A stretch of DNA of 64,000 bases, taken from contig CACDGO010000001.1 of NCBI GenBank assembly GCA_902552345.1, forward strand, positions 186,001 to 250,000. Direction: 5' to 3'. The notes under the pieces were generated by a model, which ran no database searches, was not told the DNA's origin, and was given only the letters and a program-made list of their open reading frames with translations. The position numbers and the translations under genes are program-made. Position 1 is the first letter of the stretch. Each line of letters opens with the position of its first letter. Below are positions 27,172 to 38,107 of this stretch, piece after piece. Source of the stretch: an uncultured Pelagibacteraceae bacterium. Its GTDB lineage: Bacteria; Pseudomonadota; Alphaproteobacteria; Pelagibacterales; Pelagibacteraceae.

Positions 27172-29324
27172 TTTTTTATCGCTTTTCTCGGTTTTGTACC
27201 AGGCATACCCATAGTCGATCTTCCTTTTGGATAAACTTTACTTTTCAAATTATATTGAGATATTTTGGGATTCAAAGTTATTTCAAGTTCACTAGCTTCT
27301 AGTCTTCTCATTTCATCTCTTAGTTTAGCAGCCTCCTCAAATTCCAAATTAGATGCAGCTTCCTTCATTTTTCTGTTTAAAGCTTTAAGATGTTTTTTTA
27401 AGTTTCCACCTACGTTAGAGCCTTCACTGATTTTAACGTAATCTTTTTCATAAACAGATTCTAAAATATCACTTATCTCTTTTTTTACTGACTCAGCAGT
27501 TATTCCATTTTTCTTATTATATTTTAATTGTTTATTTCTTCTTCTGTCTGTTTCCTTAATTGCATTATCAATGCTCTTCGTGACTTTATCAGCATATAAA
27601 ATTACTTTACCATCAACATTTCGCGCTGCTCTTCCAATTGTTTGAATTAAAGAAGTTTCAGACCTTAAAAATCCCTCTTTATCAGCATCTAATATTGCTA
27701 CTAAAGCACACTCGGGAATATCTAATCCCTCTCTCAACAAATTAATTCCTATAAGAATATCAAACACCCCCATTCTCAAATCTCTTATGATCTCAATTCT
27801 TTCAAGAGTATCAATGTCAGAGTGCATATATCTTACTTTAAGACCATTTTCGTGAAGGTACTCAGTAAGATCTTCAGCCATTTTTTTTGTCAACGTTGTA
27901 GCAAGAACTCTATATCCTTTTTTTACAATCTCTTTTGCCTCGTGCATAAGATCGTCAACTTGAGTTTTAGCTGGCCTTATTTCAACCGGTGGGTCTATTA
28001 AACCTGTTGGTCTAATGATTTGGTCAATATATTTATTGCTTGTTTGTTTTAGTTCCCAAGGTCCTGGGGTAGCAGAGACAAAAACAGTTTGTGTTCTCAT
28101 TAAATCCCACTCTTCAAATTTCAAAGGTCTATTATCCATACATGAAGGGAGTCTAAATCCGTATTCAGCTAACGTACTTTTTCTCGTACGGTCACCTTTA
28201 TACATTCCATTTAATTGTGGGACTGTTACGTGGCTTTCGTCTACAAATATAATTGCATTATCTGGAAAATACTCAAATAGAGTAGGAGGAGGTTCACCAG
28301 CTTTCCTTCCTGATAAAAATCTTGAATAATTTTCTATTCCTGCACAAGTTCCGGTAGCTTCAATCATTTCTAGATCAAACTTAGTTCGTTCTCTTAATCT
28401 TTGTTCCTCTAAAAGTTTATTATTTTCTCTATGTTTTTTTAAAGTCTCAGCTAACTCAGATTTAATTTGCCTGATTGCTTGCTCGATTGTAGGCTTAGGA
28501 GTTATATAATGACTGTTAGCGTAAATTTTTATTATTGAGTAATCATTTGTCTTATCTCCAGTAAGTGGGTCAAATTCCTCAATTTTTTCCAATTTATTTA
28601 AATTAAAACTTATTCTCCAAGCTCTATCTTCTAAGTGTGATGGAAAGATCTCTAAATTTTCTCCTCTTACCCTAAAAGTCCCCCTAAAAAAATTTTGATC
28701 ATTTCTTTTGTACTGTAAATTTATAAATGCTCTAATTAAATCGTCTCGCCCGTATTCATAATTTTTCTTTAAAGTAATAGTCATTTTCGAGTATGCCTCT
28801 ACAGAACCTAAACCATAAATACATGATACACTCGCAACAATAATCACATCATCTCTTTCCAACAAAGATCTTGTTGCCGAGTGTCTCATACGATCAATTT
28901 GTTCATTTATTGAGGCCTCTTTTTCAATATAAGTATCAGATCTAGGAACGTATGCTTCTGGAGTATAGTAATCGTAATATGATACAAAATATTCTACAGC
29001 ATTATCAGGAAAAAAACTTTTAAACTCTCCGTACAATTGAGCAGCTAAAGTTTTATTTGGTGCTAGAATTAGAGCTGGTCTATTAGCCTTTTCGATAACT
29101 TTTGCCATTGTAAACGTTTTACCTGATCCTGTGACCCCTAAAAGCACTTGTTCTTGTTTGTTATTTTTTAAGTTTTTTAATATTTGCTTTATGGCTTCTG
29201 GTTGGTCACCGCTAGGTTGAAAATCACTTTTGATTTTAAAATTAATACCTCCCTCTAACTTCTTAATTTTTTTTGAGTTATTAACTTCTAGATCAGCTAA
29301 TTTTTCTTGATAAGTATTTTGCAT
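27153..29324 (-). CDS. uvrB: Excinuclease ABC subunit B
   Basis: 723 aa. It is the damage-verification helicase of nucleotide excision repair. The Walker A motif GVTGSGKT (about 63), the beta-hairpin region [23 protein letters not shown] (seen as [13 protein letters not shown]), DESHVT, the RPTGLIDPP motif, helicase motif [11 protein letters not shown], and a C-terminal UVR motif [14 protein letters not shown] are present. The SDR start overlaps its 3' end by 19 bp. uvrB and uvrC share one minus-strand run with folB and the SDR between them. Confidence 0.97.
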   Translation of the reverse strand: MQNTYQEKLADLEVNNSKKIKKLEGGINFKIKSDFQPSGDQPEAIKQILKNLKNNKQEQVLLGVTGSGKTFTMAKVIEKANRPALILAPNKTLAAQLYGEFKSFFPDNAVEYFVSYYDYYTPEAYVPRSDTYIEKEASINEQIDRMRHSATRSLLERDDVIIVASVSCIYGLGSVEAYSKMTITLKKNYEYGRDDLIRAFINLQYKRNDQNFFRGTFRVRGENLEIFPSHLEDRAWRISFNLNKLEKIEEFDPLTGDKTNDYSIIKIYANSHYITPKPTIEQAIRQIKSELAETLKKHRENNKLLEEQRLRERTKFDLEMIEATGTCAGIENYSRFLSGRKAGEPPPTLFEYFPDNAIIFVDESHVTVPQLNGMYKGDRTRKSTLAEYGFRLPSCMDNRPLKFEEWDLMRTQTVFVSATPGPWELKQTSNKYIDQIIRPTGLIDPPVEIRPAKTQVDDLMHEAKEIVKKGYRVLATTLTKKMAEDLTEYLHENGLKVRYMHSDIDTLERIEIIRDLRMGVFDILIGINLLREGLDIPECALVAILDADKEGFLRSETSLIQTIGRAARNVDGKVILYADKVTKSIDNAIKETDRRRNKQLKYNKKNGITAESVKKEISDILESVYEKDYVKISEGSNVGGNLKKHLKALNRKMKEAASNLEFEEAAKLRDEMRRLEASELEITLNPKISQYNLKSKVYPKGRSTMGMPGTKPRKAIKKWKPKK

Positions 29325-29362
29325 TTTGTGTTAATAATAAATTAATTATATTATAAATTTCA

Positions 29363-30550
29363 ATGAGCATAGTTTCCAATAGTTTAAAACGTATAAAACC
29401 GTCGCCTACAATAGCTGTTACCTCAAAAGCAAGGGAAATGAGAGCTGCCGGAAAGGATGTTATAGGTTTAGGAGCTGGAGAGCCTGATTTTGATACCCCA
29501 GACAATATTAAAGAAGCAGCAATAGAAGCGATTAGAAAAGGGGATACAAAATATACTGCAGTGGATGGAACCCCAGCTCTAAAAAAAGCTATCCAAGCAA
29601 AATTTTCTAGAGAAAATGATTTATCATACGAGCTTGATCAAATTTCAGTTGGAACTGGTGGAAAGCAAGTTTTATATAATGCTTTTATGGCAACAATAAA
29701 TAAAGGTGACGAAGTAATTATTCCAGCCCCTTATTGGGTTTCTTACCCTGATATTGTTCTATTAGCTGGGGGAAAACCCAAAATTATAAAGTGCGATGAA
29801 AAAAATAATTTTAAATTAACACCAGAAAAATTAACAAAAGCAGTTTCAAAGAAAACAAAGTGGATAATTATAAACTCTCCATCTAATCCCACAGGCTCTG
29901 GTTATACAAAAGATGAGATAATATCTTTATCGAAGATTTTATTAAAATATAAAAATTTGTATATTTTAAGCGATGATATTTACGAACATATTACTTATGA
30001 CGGTTTTAAATTTTTTACAATCGCACAAATTGAAAAATTAAAAAGCAGAACTCTAACCATGAATGGAGTAAGTAAATCTTACTCAATGACTGGTTGGAGA
30101 ATAGGTTATGCTGCAGGTCCAAAAGAAATAATTAAAGCGATGGCTAAAATCCAATCTCAATCAACTAGTAATCCAACATCCATAAGTCAAGCAGCTGCAG
30201 TCGAGGCTTTAAACGGAACACAAGACTTTATTTCAGAAAGATCAAATTCTTTTAAAGAAAGAAGAAATTTTGTTGTTGATAGTTTAAATAACATAAAAGG
30301 TATAAGCTGTTTAAGTCCCGAGGGAGCTTTTTATGTTTTTCCAAACTGTAAAAAATTACTAAACAAGAAAACAAAACTTAAAACCGATAAAGATTTTGTA
30401 GAAAAACTTTTAGAAAAAGCTGAGGTAGCTGTGGTTCAAGGTTCTGCCTTTGGTTTAGATGGTTACTTTCGGATTTCTTACGCTACTTCAATGGAAAATT
30501 TGAAAAAAGCAATGAATAGAATTAAAACTTTTTGTGACAGCCTTAATTAG
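29363..30550 (+). CDS. aspC: Class I aminotransferase, aspartate aminotransferase-like
   Basis: 395 aa fold-type I PLP enzyme of the I-gamma subgroup typical of alphaproteobacteria (N-terminus RIKPSPTIAVTSKAREM). GLGAGEPDFDTPDNI, NSPSNPTGSGYT, and SDDIYEHITYDG are present, and SKSYSMTGWRIGYAAGP contains the PLP-binding lysine. It makes aspartate from oxaloacetate and may also act on prephenate or other keto acids. Divergent from uvrB, 38 bp apart. Its 3' end overlaps convergent trxB by 8 bp. Confidence 0.92.
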   Translation: MSIVSNSLKRIKPSPTIAVTSKAREMRAAGKDVIGLGAGEPDFDTPDNIKEAAIEAIRKGDTKYTAVDGTPALKKAIQAKFSRENDLSYELDQISVGTGGKQVLYNAFMATINKGDEVIIPAPYWVSYPDIVLLAGGKPKIIKCDEKNNFKLTPEKLTKAVSKKTKWIIINSPSNPTGSGYTKDEIISLSKILLKYKNLYILSDDIYEHITYDGFKFFTIAQIEKLKSRTLTMNGVSKSYSMTGWRIGYAAGPKEIIKAMAKIQSQSTSNPTSISQAAAVEALNGTQDFISERSNSFKERRNFVVDSLNNIKGISCLSPEGAFYVFPNCKKLLNKKTKLKTDKDFVEKLLEKAEVAVVQGSAFGLDGYFRISYATSMENLKKAMNRIKTFCDSLN

Positions 30551-31493
30551 ACTCAGAAAGATATTTTTCTGCTTCAAGTGCTGACATACAACCCATTCCA
30601 GCAGCGGTAACAGCTTGTCTAAAAATTTTATCCTTTACATCTCCTGCAGCAAAAACTCCTGGAATATTCGTTTCAGTAGAGTCAGGTTTTGTAATTAAAT
30701 AACCCTCTTTGTCCATTTTAAGTTGATCTTTAAATAAAGAGGTTGCTGGATCATGACCAATAGCAATAAATAAACCATCAACTTTAAGTTCTTTAACTTT
30801 ATTATCTTTTACATTTTTAACTTTTAATGCATTAACAGTTTTCGGCTCTTTAGTGCCAATAACATCTTCAACCACTGAGTCCCAAATAATTTCTATTTTC
30901 TTATTAGATTTCAATTTTGCTTGGAGCATTTTTTCTGCCCTAAGTTTGTTTCTCCTATGTATCAAATAAACCTTTGAAGCAAATTTAGTGAGGAACATTG
31001 CTTCCTCAACAGCGGCATTTCCTCCACCAACTACGGCTACTTCTTTCTCTTTAAAGAAAAATCCGTCACAAGTAGCGCATGCCGAAACTCCAAATCCTCT
31101 AAACTCTTGTTCAGATTTTAGATTTAACCATCTTGCTTGCGCTCCTGTTGAAATAATAAAACTATCTGCAGTATAAACCTGTCCACTATCACCTGTTGCT
31201 GAAAAAGGTTTTTTTGTTAAGTCAACTTTATTTATATGATCCTGTATCATCTCTGTGCCAACAGCTTCTGCTTGACCTTTCATTTCATCCATAAGCCATG
31301 GGCCCTGAATCACTTTTGAGTAACCAGGGTAATTTTCGACATCAGTTGTAGTAGTTAATTGTCCTCCAGGTTGAGAACCATGAACTAGTATTGGTTTAAG
31401 CATAGCTCTAGCCGCATAAATAGCTGCTGTATAGCCAGCTGGACCAGATCCAAGAATTAACACTTTTGTATGTTTTGTTGATTTATTATCCAT
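30543..31493 (-). CDS. trxB: Thioredoxin-disulfide reductase
   Basis: 316 aa from the ATG at 31493. The track's start at 31535 adds a hydrophobic 14-residue extension and would run into the divergent ELM1 gene. NADPH-dependent flavoenzyme: FAD motif GSGPAGYTAA, redox pair CATC (C139/C142), NADPH motif GGGNAAVEEA and C-terminal GVFAAGDVKDK. It recycles thioredoxin. The start is 23 bp from the divergent ELM1-family gene, so their promoters overlap. Confidence 0.95.
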   Translation of the reverse strand: MDNKSTKHTKVLILGSGPAGYTAAIYAARAMLKPILVHGSQPGGQLTTTTDVENYPGYSKVIQGPWLMDEMKGQAEAVGTEMIQDHINKVDLTKKPFSATGDSGQVYTADSFIISTGAQARWLNLKSEQEFRGFGVSACATCDGFFFKEKEVAVVGGGNAAVEEAMFLTKFASKVYLIHRRNKLRAEKMLQAKLKSNKKIEIIWDSVVEDVIGTKEPKTVNALKVKNVKDNKVKELKVDGLFIAIGHDPATSLFKDQLKMDKEGYLITKPDSTETNIPGVFAAGDVKDKIFRQAVTAAGMGCMSALEAEKYLSESN

Positions 31494-31516
31494 TATGTAA
31501 AGGTATATAATAACTA

Positions 31517-32470
31517 ATGTTAGAATTAAAAGCACTTCTTTTAACGCAAGGTATGCACGGTATGGTTAGTCAAGTAGAGGGATTAGCTAAAGCTTTGGGC
31601 TTAAGTTATAAACACCAAAAAATTGAATTAAAATCTTTTTGGAATTTTATTCCTCCAAAAATCAGCCCAATATCGGAAAACTTGGTAAAAAATAAATTCG
31701 TATGTGATTGTAAAGTTATTATATCCTGTGGAAGAAAAAGTGTAATTCCATCAATAGCTCTAAAAAAAAGGTTAGGAAATCAAATTTTCAATATTCACAT
31801 ACAAGACCCCAAAGTTTCTTTTGAAAACTTCGATCTCATAGTAAGCCCAGAGCATGATAATTTAAAAGGAGAAAATATAATCAATACCACAGGAGCAATT
31901 CATTATCTAAATAAAAAAGAAATTAATGAGAATTCAAAATATCTTGGAATCGAGAAAGATAAGAGAAGACAGCTAGTAGCATTTATAATAGGGGGGCCAA
32001 ATAAGTATTTTAGTTATTCAGAAAAAAAAATTTTTGCACTTTTTAACAAAGTAAAAACTTTATTCACTCCGGATAAATTTAAAATTATTGTCATTCCTTC
32101 TTACAGAACCCCTGAAAATATTTTGAAAATAGCTTTTAATACATTTAGCATAAATCATCATGTGGTAAAAACTATTGATAAAAAAGCTTATCTTTCTGCT
32201 CTAGCAATTTCAAATTATATAGTTGTAACATGCGACTCCACGTCAATGATTTCAGAAGCTGCTATGACCGGAAAACCTGTTTATATTGCTATGATGAAGT
32301 CATTTAAGCCAATCGGAAGATTTAAAAAATTTTATTCACAATTGAGAGATTTAGGTATAACAAGGGAATTAGAAGAGAGAGTTGAAAGTTGGAGCTATAA
32401 TAGTTTAAACGAAGTAAATAGAATTGCTCCAATTGTAAAAACTAAGATGAAAAAAAATGGAATTATTTAA
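31517..32470 (+). CDS. ELM1/GtrOC1-family protein (putative glycosyltransferase-like)
   Basis: 317 aa. The N-terminal LTQGMHGMVSQVEGLAKALG, the middle IIGGPNKYF and the C-terminal VTCDSTSMISEAAMTGKPVYI match the PF06258 family, named for plant mitochondrial fission protein ELM1. Bacterial members look like GT-B glycosyltransferases (the C-terminal loop resembles a nucleotide-sugar site) and are common in alphaproteobacteria, with no firm function. It overlaps the following oxygenase-like gene by 14 bp, so the two probably work together. Confidence 0.72.
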   Translation: MLELKALLLTQGMHGMVSQVEGLAKALGLSYKHQKIELKSFWNFIPPKISPISENLVKNKFVCDCKVIISCGRKSVIPSIALKKRLGNQIFNIHIQDPKVSFENFDLIVSPEHDNLKGENIINTTGAIHYLNKKEINENSKYLGIEKDKRRQLVAFIIGGPNKYFSYSEKKIFALFNKVKTLFTPDKFKIIVIPSYRTPENILKIAFNTFSINHHVVKTIDKKAYLSALAISNYIVVTCDSTSMISEAAMTGKPVYIAMMKSFKPIGRFKKFYSQLRDLGITRELEERVESWSYNSLNEVNRIAPIVKTKMKKNGII

Positions 32471-33122
32471 ATCATTAGAGAAAAGAACTAGATTATTTAA
32501 CGATCCTTTCAAACATTTTGAAATTAATCAGCCACTCACACAAAACGCAATTGATGAGATCAGCAGCGCAGAAATAGCTGATCCTAGAAAACAAAATTTG
32601 AATTATGATGGCACAAGAGCTCTGGATGGAGGCGAAGGAGTCTTTCGAGCTGGAATTAAAGATGGTGGAAAAGCAAAAAAAATAAGATGTTATGTTACTA
32701 AAGAAAACTCAAACTCATTTCCGAATTTAACAAAATTTATTGAAGAATTAAGATCACCTGAAGTTTATAGAAAGATAGGATCACTAATAGGAAAAGATTT
32801 GAGTAATTCTTATGTAAGACTTGAGGTGATTTGTGACCGAGAAGGTTTTTGGTTAAAACCCCACTGCGATATTGAAGAAAAATTAATGTCTTCAATAGTA
32901 TTTGTCAATTTACATAACGAGTCAGAAAATCTAGGAACTGATTTTTATGACGCAAAATTAAATAAAGTTAAAACAGTTCCTTATAAACATAATTATGGAT
33001 ATTTTTTTACTAGTGGGCCTAACACTTGGCACGGAATGGAAAAAAAAGTAATTAAAAAAGAAAGAAGATGTATCCAGATCAATTATGTTACTTTTGAAAC
33101 AGATTGGAAAGTCAAAAGTTAG
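32457..33122 (+). CDS. 2OG-Fe(II) oxygenase-like protein
   Basis: 221 aa. The C-terminal half shows the double-stranded beta-helix pattern of Fe(II)/2-oxoglutarate dioxygenases: H136-x-D138 (KPHCDIEEK), the distal His192 (NTWHGM) and an Arg at 203/204 ([10 protein letters not shown]) that could bind 2-oxoglutarate. Related proteins are annotated as hypothetical 2OG oxygenases and often sit near sugar or lipid genes. Substrate unknown. The coupling to the ELM1-family gene suggests a shared pathway. It overlaps convergent carB by 4 bp. Confidence 0.6.
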   Translation: MELFKSLEKRTRLFNDPFKHFEINQPLTQNAIDEISSAEIADPRKQNLNYDGTRALDGGEGVFRAGIKDGGKAKKIRCYVTKENSNSFPNLTKFIEELRSPEVYRKIGSLIGKDLSNSYVRLEVICDREGFWLKPHCDIEEKLMSSIVFVNLHNESENLGTDFYDAKLNKVKTVPYKHNYGYFFTSGPNTWHGMEKKVIKKERRCIQINYVTFETDWKVKS

Positions 33123-36100
33123 ATATCTTGCAGAGAGGTAATATTTATATCTCTTAGTTTGAGAGATTTTATACCTTCCAAACAAACTTTTGCCGTGGAC
33201 AAATTGGTACAGTAAGGAACCTTATTAGCTAAAGTAGCTCTTCTTAACGCAACAGCATCGTTCAACTGAGCTTCACTGTTTCCGCCTCCGGTATTTATTA
33301 CCAATGCTATTTTTTTAGCATTTAAAACATCTACAATATGAGGGGAACCCTGATTTACTTTGTTTATTTTTTTACATTTTATCCCATGTTGGTTGATATA
33401 ATTAGCAGTGCCTCCAGTTCCACAAAGTTTAAAATTTAACTTAATTAACTGTTTTGCTAATTTTACTCCTTCTTCTTTATGACTATTTTTCAAAGAGATA
33501 AAAGCTAAACCTTTTTTAGGAAGGGAGTTTGAGGCTGCAATTTGACTTTTAGCAAAAGCCATACCAAAATTTTTATCAAAACCCATGACTTCACCTGTTG
33601 ATTTCATTTCTGGTCCAAGTAAAAGATCACTGTTTGGAAATTTGTTAAATGGAAAAACCGCCTCTTTTACTGCAAACATATTTTTTGTTTTACTTTTTAA
33701 ATTGAACTTTGATAATTTTTCCCCTGCCATTACTCTTGAGGCTATCTTAGCAAGAGGTAAATTTTTTGCTTTTGAGACAAATGGGACAGTCCTGCTAGCT
33801 CTTGGATTAACCTCTATTACATAAATCTTATCTTTTTTTATTGCATATTGAACATTCATGAAACCTTTAACTTTAAGAGCCAATGCCAATTTTTTTGTTT
33901 GATTTTCAATTTCTTTAATCAAAAAAGGTTTTATTGACACCGGAGGCAGACTACATGCAGAGTCACCTGAGTGTATTCCAGCCTCCTCAATATGTTGCAT
34001 AATACCAGCTACAAAAACATTTTTACCATCTGATATTGCATCAACATCAACCTCCATTGCATTATCAATAAATTTATCAATTAAGATTGGATTTTTTTCA
34101 GAAACTTTAAATGCCACTTTTACAAAGTCTTTAAGTTGACTTTTTTCATAAACAATCTCCATTGCTCTTCCACCTAATACATAAGACGGCCTTACCATTA
34201 AAGGTAAACCAATTTTATCTGCAATTTTTATTGCTTGAGAAAAAGTTCTAGCTATACCGCTTTCAGCCTGATTTAAGTTTAGTTTATTTAAAAGTTCTCT
34301 AAATCTATCTCTATCTTCAGCAAGATCAATCGATGAATATTGAGTTCCCAAAATCGGAAGGTAATTTTCATTTAAAAATTTTGCAAGTTTAATTGGAGTT
34401 TGTCCCCCAAATTGAGTAATGACACCTTTTACATTACCTTTCGATTTCTCTTTTTTAATAATATTAAAGACATATTCCTCTATTAAAGGTTCAAAATATA
34501 ATCTATCACTTGTATCGTAATCTGTTGATACGGTTTCTGGATTACAATTAACCATGATTGTTTCATATTTTGCCTCCTTAAGAGCAAAACTAGCTTGGCA
34601 ACAACAATAATCGAACTCAATTCCTTGACCAATTCTATTAGGTCCTCCTCCAAGTATTATAATTTTATTTTTATTCGTAGGGTTAGCTTCACATTCTGAA
34701 TTAGAGGAGAAATTTCTTTGATAAGTAGAATACATATAGGGAGTGAAAGATTTAAATTCTGCAGCACAAGTATCAACTTTTTTATAAACCGGTAAAACTT
34801 TTAAAGCAGTTCTCTTCTTTCTAATTACTGCCTCTGAAATATTAGTAAGTTCAGATAATTTTTTGTCAGAAAATCCTATAGACTTGATATAATTAAACTC
34901 GTTGAAATTTTGAGGAAGACCTTTTTTCTTTAATTTTATTTCATTGTCTATTATTTCTTTTATTTGATTTAAAAACCAAGGATCAATTTTTGATAGTTTA
35001 TTTATTTCCTTTAAATTTATATTTTTTCTTATAGCCTCACCAACTAGCAAAATCTTATTTGGTATATTTTCTTTAAGTTTTTTTCTAATTTGTTTCGTAT
35101 TTAAATTAAATATTTGGTCTAATCCTGAGAAACCTGTCTCTAAAGAAACTAAAGCTTTTTGAAGAGATTCTTTAAAATTTCTTCCAATTGCCATTGCCTC
35201 TCCCACTGATTTCATCGATGTACCCAAAACCGGAGCTGATGAAGAGAATTTTTCAAAAGTAAATCTTGGAATTTTCGTAACTACATAGTCTATTGTAGGC
35301 TCAAAAGATGCAGGTGTTACTTTTGTAATCTCATTTTTTAATTCATCTAGAGAGTATCCTACAGCTAACTTAGCTGCTACTTTTGCTATTGGAAACCCTG
35401 TAGCTTTAGAAGCTAGCGCTGATGATCTTGAAACCCTAGGGTTCATTTCGATAATTACCATTCTTCCATTTTTTGGATTTATTGCGAATTGAACGTTTGA
35501 TCCTCCAGTTTCTACACCAATTTTTCTTAAGCAAGCTATAGAGGCATTCCTCATTACTTGATACTCTTTATCAGTTAAAGTAAGTGCTGGGGCGATAGTA
35601 ACCGAGTCCCCCGTATGAATACCCATGGGATCTAAATTTTCTATTGAACAAATGATAATACAATTGTCATTTTTATCTCTAACAACCTCCATTTCAAATT
35701 CTTTCCATCCTTCTAAACACTCTTCTACCAAAACTTGATTAACCGGTGACTCATGAAGACCGTTTTTTATAATCTTGTAAAAATCTTTTTTACTTTTAGC
35801 AATTCCACCTCCTAAACCACCTAGAGTGAAAGCTGGTCTTATAATGGCTGGTAATCCGATTTGTTTTAATACTTTGGAAGACTGGTTGAAGTTACTCACT
35901 ACTTTTGATTTGGGAAGATCTAACCCAATATCTAACATATTTTTTCTAAATTTTTTTCTATCTTCTGCATTGGATATTGCTTTTGAATTAGCACCTATGA
36001 GTTCAATTTTATATTTTTTAAGAATTCCTTTTTTCTCAGCTTCCATTGCTAAATTTAAAGCAGTTTGACCACCCATGGTTGGCAAAATTGCATCAGGTTT

Positions 36101-36343
36101 TTCTTTGATAAGAATTTTTTCAAGAACTTCTAGTGTGATAGGTTCAATATAAGTTTTATCAGCAACGTTTGGATCGGTCATAATTGTTGCTGGGTTTGAA
36201 TTTATAAGAATTACTTTAAACCCCTCATCTTTCAAAGCTTTGCAAGCTTGAGTACCCGAATAGTCAAATTCACAAGCTTGTCCAATAATTATTGGACCAG
36301 CACCAACAACTAAAATCTTTTTAATATCTTTTCTTTTTGGCAT
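33119..36343 (-). CDS. carB: Carbamoyl-phosphate synthase large subunit
   Basis: 1074 aa. Two ATP-grasp halves are visible: N-terminal ([31 protein letters not shown]) and C-terminal ([29 protein letters not shown]), separated by the oligomerisation domain and followed by an MGS-type allosteric domain (from about residue 930). It makes carbamoyl phosphate for pyrimidines and arginine. It overlaps carA by 23 bp. Length and motifs are normal. Confidence 0.97.
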   Translation of the reverse strand: MPKRKDIKKILVVGAGPIIIGQACEFDYSGTQACKALKDEGFKVILINSNPATIMTDPNVADKTYIEPITLEVLEKILIKEKPDAILPTMGGQTALNLAMEAEKKGILKKYKIELIGANSKAISNAEDRKKFRKNMLDIGLDLPKSKVVSNFNQSSKVLKQIGLPAIIRPAFTLGGLGGGIAKSKKDFYKIIKNGLHESPVNQVLVEECLEGWKEFEMEVVRDKNDNCIIICSIENLDPMGIHTGDSVTIAPALTLTDKEYQVMRNASIACLRKIGVETGGSNVQFAINPKNGRMVIIEMNPRVSRSSALASKATGFPIAKVAAKLAVGYSLDELKNEITKVTPASFEPTIDYVVTKIPRFTFEKFSSSAPVLGTSMKSVGEAMAIGRNFKESLQKALVSLETGFSGLDQIFNLNTKQIRKKLKENIPNKILLVGEAIRKNINLKEINKLSKIDPWFLNQIKEIIDNEIKLKKKGLPQNFNEFNYIKSIGFSDKKLSELTNISEAVIRKKRTALKVLPVYKKVDTCAAEFKSFTPYMYSTYQRNFSSNSECEANPTNKNKIIILGGGPNRIGQGIEFDYCCCQASFALKEAKYETIMVNCNPETVSTDYDTSDRLYFEPLIEEYVFNIIKKEKSKGNVKGVITQFGGQTPIKLAKFLNENYLPILGTQYSSIDLAEDRDRFRELLNKLNLNQAESGIARTFSQAIKIADKIGLPLMVRPSYVLGGRAMEIVYEKSQLKDFVKVAFKVSEKNPILIDKFIDNAMEVDVDAISDGKNVFVAGIMQHIEEAGIHSGDSACSLPPVSIKPFLIKEIENQTKKLALALKVKGFMNVQYAIKKDKIYVIEVNPRASRTVPFVSKAKNLPLAKIASRVMAGEKLSKFNLKSKTKNMFAVKEAVFPFNKFPNSDLLLGPEMKSTGEVMGFDKNFGMAFAKSQIAASNSLPKKGLAFISLKNSHKEEGVKLAKQLIKLNFKLCGTGGTANYINQHGIKCKKINKVNQGSPHIVDVLNAKKIALVINTGGGNSEAQLNDAVALRRATLANKVPYCTNLSTAKVCLEGIKSLKLRDINITSLQDI

Positions 36344-37529
36344 TTTTTTTCATACTCTTCACAAATTTATCAAATAAATAAACACTATCTTGAGGACCAG
36401 GGTTGGACTCTGGATGATACTGAACTGAGAAGACAGGTCTATTTTTTAACTCGATACCCTCAATACTGTTGTCAAATAAAGACTGATGAGTGATTCTTAT
36501 ATTTTTAGGCAAACCTTTTTTCACTACTTCAAACCCATGATTTTGACTTGTGATCTCAACATTTCCTTCAATTAAATTTTTAACAGGGTGGTTGGCGCCT
36601 CTATGACCTAATTTCATTTTTTCTGTCTTAGCACCAAGTGCTAAAGCTAACATTTGATGGCCTAAACAGATCCCAAATAACGGTAATTTTTTTTTGATTA
36701 ACTCTTGAATTATCGGGATAGCATATTTCCCAGTCGCAGCAGGATCCCCAGGCCCATTTGATAGAAATATCCCGTCAGGGTTCAGTTTAAGAATTTCTTT
36801 TGAACTTGTCTTGCATGGCACGATTGTAACTTTACAATTAAAATTTGAAAAGTATCTTAAAATATTCTTCTTGATACCATAGTCTACGGCAATTACATGA
36901 AATATCTTTTTTTTGTTTTTTATATATCCATTTTCCTTTTTCCAGGTTTTATAACCTTGCCATAAATATTTCTTCTTGGTGGTAACTTGTTTAGCTAAAT
37001 CTAAGTTTTTAAGACCGCTCCATTTATTAGTTATCTTAATGAGTTTTTTTATATTTAATTTATTTTTGTTGTAAAAAGATATTGTTCCTTTGGGAGCACC
37101 TTTATCTCTTATGAAATTCGTTAAATTTCTTGTATCAATACCTGTTATTCCTACTATCTTATTTTTTTTTAACCATTGATCCAAATGTTTTAAAGATCTG
37201 TAATTTGATGGACTAGTTATTTCAGTGTTTATTATTACTCCTTTAGTCCATATTTTGTTAGACTCAAGATCTTCTTTATTTGTTCCTACATTACCCACGT
37301 GAGGAAAGGTAAAGTTAATAATTTGATCTGCATAAGAAGGATCGGAAATAATTTCCTGGTAACCAGTAATTGAAGTATTAAAACACACCTCACCAGTTGT
37401 GGTGCCTTTAAAACCTAAACCTATACCTTTAAAAAATTTTCCATTTTGAAGGACTAAAATAGCATTTGAATCGATCTCTTTAAGATTTTTTTTAGAGTTT
37501 ATATTTAGACTAGACTTATTCAAATACAA
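36321..37529 (-). CDS. carA: Carbamoyl-phosphate synthase small (glutaminase) subunit
   Basis: 402 aa. The CPSase small domain (about 24-170, [29 protein letters not shown]-like) is followed by a class I glutamine amidotransferase with the nucleophile in [13 protein letters not shown] and the His-Glu of [11 protein letters not shown]. It hydrolyses Gln and channels NH3 to CarB. The first 20 residues are not well conserved, so translation might begin slightly later; no better ATG is available. It is divergent from yqeY across 122 bp. Confidence 0.96.
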   Translation of the reverse strand: MYLNKSSLNINSKKNLKEIDSNAILVLQNGKFFKGIGLGFKGTTTGEVCFNTSITGYQEIISDPSYADQIINFTFPHVGNVGTNKEDLESNKIWTKGVIINTEITSPSNYRSLKHLDQWLKKNKIVGITGIDTRNLTNFIRDKGAPKGTISFYNKNKLNIKKLIKITNKWSGLKNLDLAKQVTTKKKYLWQGYKTWKKENGYIKNKKKIFHVIAVDYGIKKNILRYFSNFNCKVTIVPCKTSSKEILKLNPDGIFLSNGPGDPAATGKYAIPIIQELIKKKLPLFGICLGHQMLALALGAKTEKMKLGHRGANHPVKNLIEGNVEITSQNHGFEVVKKGLPKNIRITHQSLFDNSIEGIELKNRPVFSVQYHPESNPGPQDSVYLFDKFVKSMKKNAKKKRY

Positions 37530-37651
37530 CTCATGAGTTAAAGTAAAAAACTTATAAACATGATTTTGCGCAACATATGAAATACTAATAAAATCGTCAA
37601 GAAAGTTCTTTTTATTTTAGACAAGAATTGTGATTAAAATAATTTTTAAAG

Positions 37652-38107
37652 ATGTCTTTAAAAAAGCAAATTGAAGAGAAACTTAATAAGGCACTTAAGT
37701 CGAAGGATAAGAACACCTATTCGACACTAAGGTTAGTTGTATCAGCTATCAAAGATGCCGAGATAGCAAGTCGAACTAGAGGTCAAAAGGAATTGTCAGA
37801 TGGTGAATTGACCGCTATTTTGAAAAAAATGATAAAACAGAGAAATGAGTCTTGTGAAGTGTATAAAAAAGCAGGACGTAAAGAACTTCTAGAAAACGAG
37901 ACCAAAGAAATCGAGGTTATAAGCGCTTTTCTACCTAAACAACTTAGCGAAGCGGAAACTAAAAAAATATGTGAAGAAGCAATAAAATCATCTGGAGCAT
38001 CTTCAATGAAAGATATGGGAAAAGTCATGGGAATTTTAAAATCAAAACATGCAGACACTCTTGATTTTTCAAAAGTAAGCTCAATTATAAAAGATCTTTT
38101 AAATTAA
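37652..38107 (+). CDS. GatB/YqeY-domain protein
   Basis: 151 aa helical protein of the YqeY family, related to the tail domain of the GatB/GatE amidotransferases that touches tRNA. Segments such as KQRNESCEVYKKAGRKELLENE and AFLPKQLSE are typical. Function is not established. It is immediately followed by dnaG (0 bp gap) and rpoD, the position rpsU or yqeY takes in the macromolecular-synthesis operon. Confidence 0.88.
   Translation: MSLKKQIEEKLNKALKSKDKNTYSTLRLVVSAIKDAEIASRTRGQKELSDGELTAILKKMIKQRNESCEVYKKAGRKELLENETKEIEVISAFLPKQLSEAETKKICEEAIKSSGASSMKDMGKVMGILKSKHADTLDFSKVSSIIKDLLN

Noticed and set aside
37566-37573. TTGCGCAA palindrome in the carA-yqeY gap
   Set aside because: An 8-bp palindrome alone is not enough to call an operator; no second copy or known site match seen.
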